Shown here: positions 1 through 9,700 of the stretch, one piece after another | Layout of the letters: each line of letters starts with the position of its first letter | How positions within the stretch are numbered: the stretch's first letter is position 1 | Source: Cyclostephanos tholiformis | Lineage: Eukaryota > Bacillariophyta > Thalassiosirophyceae > Thalassiosirales > Thalassiosiraceae | DNA: 13,297 nucleotides | Reading direction: 5' to 3' | Assembly: GCA_036939975.1 (NCBI GenBank) | Contig: JALLPB010000735.1 | Location: forward strand, 1-13,297 | Position numbers and translations under genes: made by a program | The notes under the pieces: generated by a model | The model's input: only the letters and a program-made list of their open reading frames with translations | Databases searched by the model: none | Told to the model about the DNA's origin: nothing

Positions 1-194
1 CACCCATCTTTTGTGTATTTGTGTATTTGTTTCCGAGCTAACAAAATCACAGCCTTTTTTAGTGGGACATCTTAATTCGGCACAGTTGCATCAACCTTCA
101 TAAACTCGCCTTTATATTTATTTAATTGAGCTACCGACATCGCGGGATTTTCATTTTACCCGACGTCCGACCCCACATTACTTTATATTAAATC
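1..194 (+). promoter_or_regulatory. Upstream region of the first gene (AT-rich, possible core promoter)
   Basis: This stretch has no convincing coding sequence. It is AT-rich, with a short tandem TTGTGTAT-like repeat near positions 11-31 and TATA-like AT runs at about 111-126 and 181-193, the latter directly before the ATG at 195. It could hold the promoter and 5' leader of the small gene that follows. That is position-based inference; no specific factor site is recognised. Confidence 0.3.
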
Positions 195-683
195 ATGTGC
201 GGAATATGCATCGCGGGACTGTGCATCCCATACCCCGCCTTGCTCCCCATGCTTCTATTAGCACTACAATGGACGATGACGCAATTGGCGAGGATTGGAT
301 TGAAATTACCAGGCATTTTCGCTACAGATTCTCCCACCGCGAAGGACGCACCCGAGAAGCCACCGCAGCATCGGATAGAAAATGAGGTATGCGATGACTT
401 GTGGTGTTTCTGTCTGACCAGTATGGGAAGGAAGGCAAGCAGTGGTAATAGCCCACCAGCCTATATAGATTCATCATCAAGTGAGGGCAGTGACAGTGAG
501 AGCGACGATGCGGAGGAGGCAGATCAGCCTGACGACTCAACTCGACAGCTCGTTGTCGCGCCGACCTTAGAGAGACCGAATCGACGGAATCAGCAGATGA
601 GGAAGAGGCGAATGAATTCAACACCTGCAAAGTCGTTCGTCCCCGGGGAATGGTGCCTGCCTTGCGCGGAGATTATCACGTAA
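195..683 (+). CDS. Small hypothetical protein, hydrophobic Cys-containing N-terminus and acidic Ser-rich tail
   Basis: This is an uninterrupted 162-codon frame from the first ATG to a TAA. I do not recognise the family. Residues 3-34 are hydrophobic with Cys at 2, 5 and 10 and an Ile-Pro-Tyr-Pro turn, which looks like a membrane or lipid-droplet anchor. The rest is polar: a Ser/Asp/Glu-rich acidic stretch at about 91-116, a basic Arg/Asn-rich stretch at about 128-141, and a Cys-Leu-Pro-Cys motif near the C-terminus. The short Cys-rich hydrophobic start is faintly reminiscent of small UPF0729 (C18orf32-type) proteins, but that is a guess. Possible intron donors near 387 lead to early stops when joined to nearby acceptors (421, 442, 459), so I kept a single exon. 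It converges on the nucleoporin gene 179 bp downstream. It could be a real small gene or a partly wrong model. Confidence 0.45.
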   Translation: MCGICIAGLCIPYPALLPMLLLALQWTMTQLARIGLKLPGIFATDSPTAKDAPEKPPQHRIENEVCDDLWCFCLTSMGRKASSGNSPPAYIDSSSSEGSDSESDDAEEADQPDDSTRQLVVAPTLERPNRRNQQMRKRRMNSTPAKSFVPGEWCLPCAEIIT

Positions 684-862
684 ATATACGTGCATGAATT
701 CCTAGTGAAACTTAAATTCTTTATTGTAACTCTTTTGTTTTTTGTCTTCTGGCATGAAAATTAACTACTAGCCCATGAAAATATGGCTCACAGACATGTT
801 CGATTAACTTGTAAATCATCGCAACATTATTGTTCAAGGAATGATATATGGAAGAGTACTAT
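684..862. other. Convergent 3' intergenic region
   Basis: This AT-rich gap of 179 bp lies between the stop of the small plus-strand gene and the stop of the minus-strand nucleoporin gene. It must hold both 3' untranslated regions and polyadenylation sites. I see no conserved hairpin, RNA gene or additional frame. Confidence 0.4.
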
Positions 863-3800
863 TTATGCATGGGATAATCTACGAGCACTAATCAGCCCTT
901 CTTCATTAGTCTTCAAGGACTCGAAATGAGCTTCAAGTGCCCGTTCCATTCCATTTCGCTTCTTGAGCAACATGTGGATTTGTGCACAAACAGCGTCAGA
1001 AGCAGAGGAAGAATTGGCAGTAATGATACATTCAATCATATCCCATAGCATATCAATTAGATCATAGGGGACGTAGTCGATGCTGCCCTTTTCGGGTAGA
1101 CGACTGGATGCAGCATTATTCGAGTCGAGTGCACGCTGAGTTGAGAGGACTGAGGTGACTACATCACAGGCCTCTCCATATTGATGATGCTTGATGTACA
1201 AGCGCATCAAGCCGGCGGGATCGGGAATGCAAGCGATGCCTTTCCCCGCTGCCATAGCAAAAAGACCCCCCTTGATCTCTTCATTACTTGATATGCCAAA
1301 AATGCATAACTTTTTTAACCACGGTGGCAATTGTGTCAATCCATCTCCTACTCCCATAATTGATTTTGCAACGATCAATCCTAAACCAGGGCATCTTTTG
1401 GAGTGAACTGTTGTGTATTGCTGGAGTAAATTCATTGCCATGGTCGAATGCAATGCATTTTCACTTCGACAATTGGGAACCCATGACATGGCGTTCGCAG
1501 TACCGGAAGTGACGCGAAGCTGGGAAACCGGCGTTTTGCCATCCGATCCAAGTACACATGCAGACGAGGACGCACAGATTTGGGCGATCTTTGATCGAGA
1601 TTGTATACCCTCAAGACAACAATCGCCAACTTCGGTTGCGTTTGACTTGGTGGCGGCTGGAACTAGATACGTGCATAAAATATACTTAACGGCGTCATCG
1701 AACAAATCTACGCCTCCAGGCAAACCCTTTCTCTTTGACGAGACACCCAACGCAACGGAAATCGCCTGATCATAATACCCAAACCTTGCCAACGAATCAA
1801 TTGTATCACGGGATGCCATCTCCAAGATGCCACCGACTGAATCCGGGGAGTATTGATCCATTGAAAAAATTCGCAATGCCAATGCCCGAGCAGCGCGGCG
1901 CTCCAAATCTTCTTCGGTAAGGAGCCTCGCTTCGGTCGGAACATTCTTATTTCCTGGCAATAGATATCTGCGTGACGGCTCATCAATCAAGCTGATGGCG
2001 TGGACACACGCCTGTGATGACAAACATGCATCATCCATAACTTTCTTAGATGCAGCTTTGGAAAGAACAGTTGGTTTTATGGGGTTAGTCTTTGAGGAGG
2101 ACACGGAGTCGGCTGTTGCTTTGCCGAACATATCCATGGCACGGGCAGCCTGTCTCCAATGGCCACGAGAGGCATGTAGAGCAAAGAGGCAGCCGCAATA
2201 GTTGGGCCGATTATTCATCACATGACCATCAGAGGTCCCAACCTCCGGCAATAAGGAAGCAGTTGTCTGCTCAATGGCAGCCTCTTCGATGATTTCGGCG
2301 GCAAAACTAAATAGATCCACCTCGGTAACTGTTCTATCAGTAGCACCTTCTTGAGAATTCATCCGCATCAATATCGACAACTCCGAACCCACAACTGTCA
2401 AGCTCATGTCAATTATCTTGCCAAGCGCACCTGCATTTATCATGCCAAGAATAAGGCGCTTGAAATTGGTATTTCTTTGAGCGTTCGATGGATTGGCAAT
2501 ACACGATTGAAGAGCGTCGTCCCACAATTGTCCACGCATAGAAGTTTGAAACGCAGTATTCAACAGAGTAGAAAGTGCCGAAGTCAGTTCAATCGACGAA
2601 TCCGACGAGGCATGGGAGGAGATTGAAGATGTAGCATCTTGGATTGCCTCAAGAATCACTCCGCAACAAAGAGGCAAAGCGGCGCTGTGATCTACCATAG
2701 AATCCAAGTGACGCTCTAGAAATCCTACGCGATTTATCAAAGTCCAGATGACATTAGATGATTCCTTGGTGGTGGCAGTGATATGAAGGAGCGATGTTGA
2801 AGCAAGACGCCAAAGTGATATCTGCGACGTTTCAAATCCAGCACGTTCGGCTAGCTTGGGAAATGCCGCAGCCTCCAAGAGTAGGCCATCAGCGGCCACT
2901 TCCCACATCTTCTGCTCCACTTCAGATGAGACAAGTGTAGAACGAAATTCTACGAGAGGGGCCAGGAGACGAAGCGCAATGCGTGGTTCAATTTTTACGA
3001 AGACCGGTGCGCCCCCAAACATGTTATCAAAGGCATTGGAGACAAAAATATCCGCCAATTCCAATGCCGCCGTCAGTTTAGGAAGACCTAAGTCACTGTT
3101 CATCTTCCGCAACAAATCTTCCTCAAGTAATGTCAAATATTTGTCAGTGATTGAGACTTGATTGACTGACCACGACAATGCGGTGCAATAAAGTGTGGAT
3201 CGCAGCGCGCCATGCTGAATAGTCAAGGAGTTCTTCTGAGGCGACCCGAAAATCAGAACAAGGCGCGACAGAGACAAACGTCGAATCGATTCAATCCTTG
3301 CCGAAACAATAGCTGTGGCGGAGAATAATGAGTCCGATTCATACGAGTATCGCCGATGGGCTATGTTGGTTGAGAAAGGATTCGATACGGCCATATGTTT
3401 GCTAACGGGAGAAGATACTGATAGGTTTGGCATGAGCCACTTCTCGAAGGTTTTCGAGTCAAGTTGTGACAAAGTATTCAATAGCTGAATCTGCGCATCC
3501 GTTATTTGTATTCTCATCATTGCAGAGCTACCCAGTGCTTCCAAATGATACATTAAATCTACCAAACTCTTGTTGGCCCAACCATGAACAAAAGACGACG
3601 CCTTTGACGCTCCATCGTACAGAGCGGACTCAACCTTGGACAGAAGTTTTCGCAAATCAGGATTGGATGTGATGCATGTGAACAAATCGACGGCGAGCTC
3701 ATCCAATCCAACCATGTTTTCTCTGTCTTGCACAGACAGTGTTCTATTGGCTGGTTCAGCCGCAGCAGGTATCTCACAACCCAGAGTGAAAACAGATATC

Positions 3801-6571
3801 ATGCTGCCGCGGAACAAGAGGTTGATGTTTGCGGACGATGCCAAGAACAAAACTTCTTCAAGTTGAGCCTCTTGTCGACGAATTTCAGAGAGAAGACGAA
3901 TCCATTTCAGCCGATAAAGTTTTGGTGCCTCCTCTACTTCATTTGCTTCAGACTTAATTGCATCGCTTTCGCCTTCTAAGTCAATGACATCATTCATACG
4001 GGTGTTCCTAGCCGAGAAGCTCTTGGTAGCACTCGTAAAAGCTTGATAAATGGAGATACTATTTGATGCGATGGGAGAGTTCTTTTCGATGATCTTGTTA
4101 TCCTCATTATCAGCTAAAACCAATGCAGAACTCGTCTTGAACATCGACCGTTTGTTCCACTTGCGCATTGCAGATAGGATGGCGAGTGGACGAATCACAT
4201 CAGCGCTTACATCATCATCCAAGAGATTTAAGCTTGACATGGCACGATAAACCGCAAGCGCCGAGGGACGAGTTCGACCAAACGGCTGTAATATTGCCAG
4301 TAGACCCGCACGATCAACTTGAGCTTGCGCCTGAGAAATAGCGGCGGCCAAGGTGCTAGTTGCGGCATTGCTGGCAGCAGTTAGACAAGCATTATTTTTC
4401 ATATCCTTCGACTCATAGAAAATGTCTCTGCTTTCATCATTCATGGGACACATGTAACGGTCTAGCTCCTCTTCAGGTAGTGGATTTGAGTAGCCAAAGT
4501 GATTGAAGTCCAAATACGGCAATGTCATGTTCAATGGTAACGATGGCTGACTCGAATAGGACGATTCTTCCAATGAATATAATGACAAGACCACCCTTCC
4601 ATTTTCCATCTCGTCCCCGATGTCGTAGTAAGTCTCTGAGGCACCGTTGACTCCATTGATACGCTGACGATGCAACACCATCAAATCGTGATCGGACGAC
4701 CAGGAAATGTCCACCACGGACGCGGTGCCTTTGGGTAGTGCCAGCGTTTGCATCTTGGCCGTTTCCCCCGATGGCAAGATGCGAGCCTCGTTCTCCGCAC
4801 CTGCATTGGCGCTCTCGACGGTGCCTCGAAAGATGTAGATCGATCCACCACTCTCCTTCTGTGTCCTTGGATTGGAGTAGCATCGGATGCACAATGCGAT
4901 CTCGTACTCCCACCTTCCGCTCATTGAATCGCAGGTGGCGTTTCCACGCATGGTCAGGGCGTCTCGGCACGTATTCCACTTGGAAGGATTCGGTATGGGT
5001 GGATCGGAATAATACCACATCCCCCCCCGGGTGTCGGCGGCAGTCCGATTGTCGTTCGAGCCTCGTCTGGAGCGGACGACGACGCGCATCATGGAGGGCA
5101 CGCGCAGCCGTCCCTCACTGGACTCCCTGCGGGATGGCTCCGCGGTCCACACGCGCAGGGATCCATCCGAGTGAAGCGTGACCACCCTGGCAACGCTATC
5201 TTCATTAGACGACAGACCGGTCAACGCGGCGATCGGGGGGATAACAACCCCGCCGCCGCCACCACCTCCGCTAATGCCCCCGCCGGTCGTTCGATGTCCG
5301 ACCCCATCCCCCCCCCCCTCGTCGTCATCGTCTTCGTTATCGGCGTACTCGCACTCTGCGTCCGGATCATAGTCCGGTATGCCCATCAATCTGCGCGTCG
5401 CCATGGTCAGCACGGTCCCGAGCGACTCGCGCAGTCGCTTCCTTGGGGCGGGTGTGGACGAGGCGGCCGAGAATATCATCGTCGCGTCGTCATCGTTGTT
5501 TTCCGCCCCCTCGCACGCCGGGCGGTCGTCTTCGGCTACGGGATTGGACGCGATGATGTTGTTGATACTCGTCCATACCCGTGTGATTGATCTCGTCGAT
5601 GACGGTACGCCGATGCCGCCCAGGTCCACGCAGTAAAGGTGCGGATTCATCGCGAAGACGACCGTGGATGGGGTCGGAAAGCAAGCCTGATTGTATTCGA
5701 CGGAGGATCCCGGGTGAGGACGCAGTGACGACGACGACGACGCCCGTCGTCCACTACCTCCCCCCCCAACCCTCTTCGGTGGCGAGAACGGGAGGAGGAA
5801 CGACCCGCCGGGCGCGGGACTCATTTCCGGATATGCGAACGAAAGCGACAGGACGGAGCCGGACGCGTCCACCATCCGCAGGTGGAGGACGAACCATCGT
5901 GCGACGGGGTCATTGTCGTTGTCGTCCTCTTCGTTGGCGACGGTATTTCCCGATTGGGGGAGGGTAAGGGGGGGGCAACTGCTACTTGTCACGAAGACGG
6001 CGGTCTCCACTGGACGATTGAACGACGGTGCCGCCGATCCTCTTCCCCCACCGTCCATCAGGGACGATATGTCCACATCGAACGAGGAGAGGATGTCCTT
6101 CTCCTTCATCCCCCCCCCTCCTTCTCCCCCTACTGACGCTGGCCCCCCATTCCCGCCATTCCCGCCATTCCCCCCGGCATCACTAACGGTGACGCGAATG
6201 ACCCCCATCCCCCTCCCCGGGACGCCGCTCGTAAATATCAGCCGATCGTCGGACTTCGAGTGATGTACCGACGTTAGGCCACGGAAATCGCATCGATAAT
6301 CGTCTTCGGATGCATCGGAGTGACGACGACCGTCGTAGACGGTCGATTCCGTAAGCTCCACCCCGATAACCGTCGTCGCGCCGACAGCGGCGCGATTATT
6401 CCGAATGGCGGCATAGTGGACGACGGCCCGACTACTACCGCTACTAATACTACGTCGTCGGATCTCCTCCTCCCAGCCGGTCGTCGCGAGGGGGAGGGGG
6501 AGGGGGGGGCAGTGTATCACGAGCGGGATTTCCGCCATGAGTGGAGTTATATCACCATCGGCGTTGGCCAT
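863..6571 (-). CDS. NUP160: Nup160/Nup120-family nucleoporin (Y-complex scaffold)
   Basis: Scaffold subunit of the Nup107-160 Y complex at the nuclear pore, a beta-propeller followed by an alpha-helical stack. The first in-frame ATG is at 6571 (good context, A at -3, G at +4); an in-frame TGA lies upstream at 6755-6757 with no ATG between. This gives about 1902 residues in one exon, longer than human Nup160 (about 1436). The N-terminal half is beta-rich and includes a WD-like strand with His-Ser-Asp-Gly-Ser-Leu-Arg-Val-Trp at about 467-476. At about 757-778 a Leu-Gln-Pro-Phe-Gly-Arg helix, and at about 884-922 a Trp-led Leu-rich helix, resemble the family's propeller-to-helix transition. Near the end, Val-Pro-Tyr-Asp-Leu-Ile-Asp (about 1834-1840) resembles the family C-terminal helix. 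Extra length comes from insertions: Gly/Asn repeat (about 132-155), acidic stretch (about 397-423), Gly run (about 430-441). The family call rests on motif patterns and length, without alignment. Confidence 0.8.
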   Translation of the reverse strand: MANADGDITPLMAEIPLVIHCPPLPLPLATTGWEEEIRRRSISSGSSRAVVHYAAIRNNRAAVGATTVIGVELTESTVYDGRRHSDASEDDYRCDFRGLTSVHHSKSDDRLIFTSGVPGRGMGVIRVTVSDAGGNGGNGGNGGPASVGGEGGGGMKEKDILSSFDVDISSLMDGGGRGSAAPSFNRPVETAVFVTSSSCPPLTLPQSGNTVANEEDDNDNDPVARWFVLHLRMVDASGSVLSLSFAYPEMSPAPGGSFLLPFSPPKRVGGGGSGRRASSSSSLRPHPGSSVEYNQACFPTPSTVVFAMNPHLYCVDLGGIGVPSSTRSITRVWTSINNIIASNPVAEDDRPACEGAENNDDDATMIFSAASSTPAPRKRLRESLGTVLTMATRRLMGIPDYDPDAECEYADNEDDDDEGGGDGVGHRTTGGGISGGGGGGGVVIPPIAALTGLSSNEDSVARVVTLHSDGSLRVWTAEPSRRESSEGRLRVPSMMRVVVRSRRGSNDNRTAADTRGGMWYYSDPPIPNPSKWNTCRDALTMRGNATCDSMSGRWEYEIALCIRCYSNPRTQKESGGSIYIFRGTVESANAGAENEARILPSGETAKMQTLALPKGTASVVDISWSSDHDLMVLHRQRINGVNGASETYYDIGDEMENGRVVLSLYSLEESSYSSQPSLPLNMTLPYLDFNHFGYSNPLPEEELDRYMCPMNDESRDIFYESKDMKNNACLTAASNAATSTLAAAISQAQAQVDRAGLLAILQPFGRTRPSALAVYRAMSSLNLLDDDVSADVIRPLAILSAMRKWNKRSMFKTSSALVLADNEDNKIIEKNSPIASNSISIYQAFTSATKSFSARNTRMNDVIDLEGESDAIKSEANEVEEAPKLYRLKWIRLLSEIRRQEAQLEEVLFLASSANINLLFRGSMISVFTLGCEIPAAAEPANRTLSVQDRENMVGLDELAVDLFTCITSNPDLRKLLSKVESALYDGASKASSFVHGWANKSLVDLMYHLEALGSSAMMRIQITDAQIQLLNTLSQLDSKTFEKWLMPNLSVSSPVSKHMAVSNPFSTNIAHRRYSYESDSLFSATAIVSARIESIRRLSLSRLVLIFGSPQKNSLTIQHGALRSTLYCTALSWSVNQVSITDKYLTLLEEDLLRKMNSDLGLPKLTAALELADIFVSNAFDNMFGGAPVFVKIEPRIALRLLAPLVEFRSTLVSSEVEQKMWEVAADGLLLEAAAFPKLAERAGFETSQISLWRLASTSLLHITATTKESSNVIWTLINRVGFLERHLDSMVDHSAALPLCCGVILEAIQDATSSISSHASSDSSIELTSALSTLLNTAFQTSMRGQLWDDALQSCIANPSNAQRNTNFKRLILGMINAGALGKIIDMSLTVVGSELSILMRMNSQEGATDRTVTEVDLFSFAAEIIEEAAIEQTTASLLPEVGTSDGHVMNNRPNYCGCLFALHASRGHWRQAARAMDMFGKATADSVSSSKTNPIKPTVLSKAASKKVMDDACLSSQACVHAISLIDEPSRRYLLPGNKNVPTEARLLTEEDLERRAARALALRIFSMDQYSPDSVGGILEMASRDTIDSLARFGYYDQAISVALGVSSKRKGLPGGVDLFDDAVKYILCTYLVPAATKSNATEVGDCCLEGIQSRSKIAQICASSSACVLGSDGKTPVSQLRVTSGTANAMSWVPNCRSENALHSTMAMNLLQQYTTVHSKRCPGLGLIVAKSIMGVGDGLTQLPPWLKKLCIFGISSNEEIKGGLFAMAAGKGIACIPDPAGLMRLYIKHHQYGEACDVVTSVLSTQRALDSNNAASSRLPEKGSIDYVPYDLIDMLWDMIECIITANSSSASDAVCAQIHMLLKKRNGMERALEAHFESLKTNEEGLISARRLSHA
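5308..5318. repeat. 11-base C homopolymer inside the nucleoporin coding region
   Basis: This is the longest of several C runs in the 5' half of the nucleoporin gene; others lie at 5021-5028, 5760-5767 and 6110-6118. On the coding strand they are G runs specifying Gly-rich loops. The frame stays open through all of them, so the assembled lengths are consistent with coding. Such runs are prone to slippage and sequencing error. Confidence 0.8.
6147..6173. repeat. Three tandem 9-bp units encoding Gly-Gly-Asn repeats
   Basis: A 9-base unit (CCATTCCCG, with the last copy ending in C) occurs three times in a row. On the minus strand it encodes a Gly-Gly-Asn repeat in a propeller insertion of the nucleoporin. 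The unit is a multiple of three, so copy-number change would not break the frame. It is probably a flexible loop. Confidence 0.85.
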
Positions 6572-6797
6572 CGTCTTTTTGTTTGTTTGTACATAGGTAC
6601 CATAGGAAATATTAGTCGCTGCGGTTGGCGGAGGGACGGTTGGCGGGGAATCATTCCCCGCCGAAAAAGTTCCATCGGAGAAGAAAGGTTTTTCTTTTTT
6701 CAAACGTTGCGGCTGCGTGCATCTTGCGAGCTTCCCACCATCTTCACTTTTTTTTCATAAAAATAATGCTTTCCAACAATGCCGATGCGTACAATCA
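6572..6797. promoter_or_regulatory. Shared divergent promoter region
   Basis: The start codons of the minus-strand nucleoporin and the plus-strand J-domain gene are about 226 bp apart, so both promoters and both 5' leaders must fit here. The nucleoporin side is GC-rich. The J-gene side has a T-run followed by an AT-rich stretch (about 6749-6774, including CATAAAAATAATG) that could be a core promoter. No specific factor site is recognised. If the J-domain gene actually starts at 6831 or 7083, the region is correspondingly longer. Confidence 0.55.
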
Positions 6798-9700
6798 ATG
6801 GCACGAACGTCCTCCGACCCTGAAAGAAAAATGACAAATTCCATTCCGCAGGCCTATTTTTTCTCTCTCCTGGCCGTTCCGGCGACGACGCAGCTGAATG
6901 ACGCCTCCCCTGCCACCACCGCCAATGCCATCGCCATCGTCCGTGCGACTCAACCGCAGACGACGTCGTCGTCGACGACGGCGACGACTGTGTCGTACAG
7001 CCCGTCGGACGTTGCCAACCTCCCCCTACTGCTACCCTTCGCATGCACGCGTCCGTCCGAATCAATTGTGGTTAGGGCGATAATGAACGAGCAGCACGCC
7101 GCGGATGCGCTCGCTAATGTTGTAAGCAGGAAGGAGACGCTGCAAACTGAGCTGCAGAGGGTCAAGAGCTCCGGGGACCAGCAGGAGAACCAAGACCTAC
7201 GCGGGCGCAGGAGGAATGTCCTATCCTCTTCCTGCTTAAGTGGGGGGGCATTGGTCGTCGCCAGAAGGAATCCCAAGAGCAAACAGACTTCGAGCAAAAA
7301 AGCCGCGACCACCGCAAGGGTACGGGAGATCGAATCCCAGATCGACGCCGCGACGCACGCCATCGCTCAGTGCCAAACGAGGCTCGCCGATTCCGCCAAT
7401 TGGACGAGGACGATGCTCCAATCCGAATACTCGAAAAGGGCCGTCCTCCTCGAGTCCGACTCGCGTTCCTACTCCGAGCTCGAGGAGGCGTTCAACTTCC
7501 TCTCCGCGCGAGTCGCGTCCTATGTTTTGTCCAGTGAAGTCCACTTCGACGAGCAGAGACTGGCGTACGTGAACGAGATGCTCCCGGTTATGAGGAGGGT
7601 CGGAGAGCGTGACACGCGAGAATCGCTATCGGCGTTTCCGTATATTCAAACATTCCAGGCCGATCCGCCGATGATAGACGCCATGATCGACGAGATGCAC
7701 CAGTTGCTGATAACCGAGGGGTTGCGCTCGCGGTTGGAGAAGCGGATGGGGTCCGACCCCGCCAAGTTCAAGGTTCTAAAGCATGCCGAGGAGATGCTGG
7801 ATAGGAGAGAGGTCGAGACGGATGAGTTGGTACGAAAGCATTATCGTAGGAGGAGCGTGAAGTTGCATCCCGACAGGAATGGCGAGGTGAGCATCCATTT
7901 CCCTCTTTCTTCGTTCTCTCCGTTTGTTCAATTCATTTTCATGCAAAAAGTTTTTGACGTATCGCGCCTGGACAATAACCATCATCGCAGCGCATGCGAC
8001 CGGTATTCGAGGAGTTCACAAATGCGCGCAACGTCCTCTCCGACGTGAGACTCCGTCGGGATTACTTAGGGCACATGCTCGACATGTACAAGTATTACGG
8101 CACGAGTCAGCTGCCTCAACAGACCGTTTTCAACATGATGGCGGAAAGTCATGACTCGTGGAATAAGAGGAACCGTCCCGACAAAGCGAACAACATTGAT
8201 GGCGGCGCGGACGGCGGCGGCAAGAAGGATAAGCCTCTGACATTGGAGGGAGGATTGCACCAGCAGATGCCAAGGGGGGTGATGTTGCACCAACGACGGG
8301 AGAATCGAACGACGTTGGTCAGCGTTAGCATTCACGCTCTACGGCCGATACACGACTTTTACGCCAGGGTGAGAAGCGTAAGGGTGAAGTTCAGGAGCAC
8401 GAGCGATGAGACGCATACATTTGTCCTGAGCAGAAGTGACATCGTGAAGACTATCCAGGTCGATAGACGCGTGAGTGCATGTCCCGACTTTTCTAATGCC
8501 CATTATTTGTCATCCATCAACTGAAATGATGCATTTTTTTGCTCCCACGTAAAACTCTCTGTCGTTTATTCATAATACCGCAGGGACCGATCCTTGCAAA
8601 CGAAATCCCCATCGTGGAAACAGCACTCAACCCAGGGAATTGGGAAGTATTTTGGTACGCAGAGCTAGATACCGCCGGGACCGATTTGCTAAATCCACAC
8701 ATTTCTACAGAGAATGAAGTTGTTGTCACCCGCCCCTCTGCTAAAGTATCGTTTGAAGTTGTTGGTAAGTAGTTCACTAAAGACGCTCCGCTCCGCCAGC
8801 TGTCGTTGTTCCTCGTTCCTCTGTCAAACATTGCTCACTTGCACATAATATTTACGAATCATTGTTTTTCATTTTGAGTAGATCACAGCCACCAAGAGCT
8901 GTTGCAAGGCTTTGATCGGGCTGAGAACTGCTGCAAGGTTATCAAGGCCGAGCTATCCAATATCCTTCACAAACTTAGGACAAACCAAACGGATCTACCC
9001 ATGAGGACTCCCCAACGCTACGGATATTATCACAATGTCCTCGTCCGAGCACGTAAAAAGCATTCGTGTTTGTACGGTTTGATGTTGAAAACAGGTAGGC
9101 AAAGCAGTGTGTACAATGACCTGACGAAATTGCTCTCTGAATGTCGGCAGGTGTTTGCGGATCTAGAAAAAGTCGTCGATACAGCCAAGAAGCGCCAAGA
9201 GAAGAAGGACGATGTCAAGCGGTTCAAGTCATATATTGCCAGAATTTTGGAGGCTGACGATCCAGCAGCATGGATGAAAGACGTGACAAGCGAGGAACTG
9301 TTATGTGAAGGAGGAGACGTCAATCGATTATACCAACTGTTCACTGAGAGCAAAAGGAGACAGACCCCAAAAGCAGATTTACTCGTTTTTGACTCGGAAA
9401 TGTACGAAGAGGCTTCGCTTCGAGAAGACTTGTTTTCCGCAAAGCAGCGCAAAGATTTGTCTGCAAAGGGGAACGAAGTGGCTGCTTTAGATGCCAAAGA
9501 GGAGGAAGAGGTGGCTGCTGCTGAAGAGAAGAGGAAATCCGAGGAAGAGGAACGCGAAAAGCTAAGGAAAGAAGCCGATTCATGTGACAAGTGGGCGATG
9601 GTTGGTCACAACGCCACTATTCACGGCCTGACGAGCAAAAAGGGCAAGACCCTGAATAATCAACCGGCACGGATAATTTTCTTTGTTGTCGAAAAGGACC

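Noticed and set aside
387..459. Intron in the small gene at 195-683, starting with the GTATGC donor
   Set aside because: Joining to acceptors at 421, 442 or 459 runs into stop codons within a few codons, and the shortest candidate would be only 35 bp.
4473..5181. Large overlapping frames on both strands inside the nucleoporin gene
   Set aside because: They are Arg/Ser/Pro-rich shadow translations of the CpG-rich coding region, without start context or family features.
6571..6703. Upstream extension of the nucleoporin to a start at 6703
   Set aside because: The codon there is TTG, not ATG. The first in-frame ATG after the upstream stop is at 6571 with a strong context.
6320..6760. Plus-strand frame of 146 codons over the nucleoporin 5' end
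   Set aside because: It is antisense to the nucleoporin frame and arises from biased GC-rich triplet composition; the translation has no recognisable domain.
9030..9590. Minus-strand Ser-rich frame of 186 codons
   Set aside because: It is the antisense reading of the Lys/Glu-rich coiled coil of the J-domain protein, which naturally gives Ser/Phe/Leu-rich sequence.
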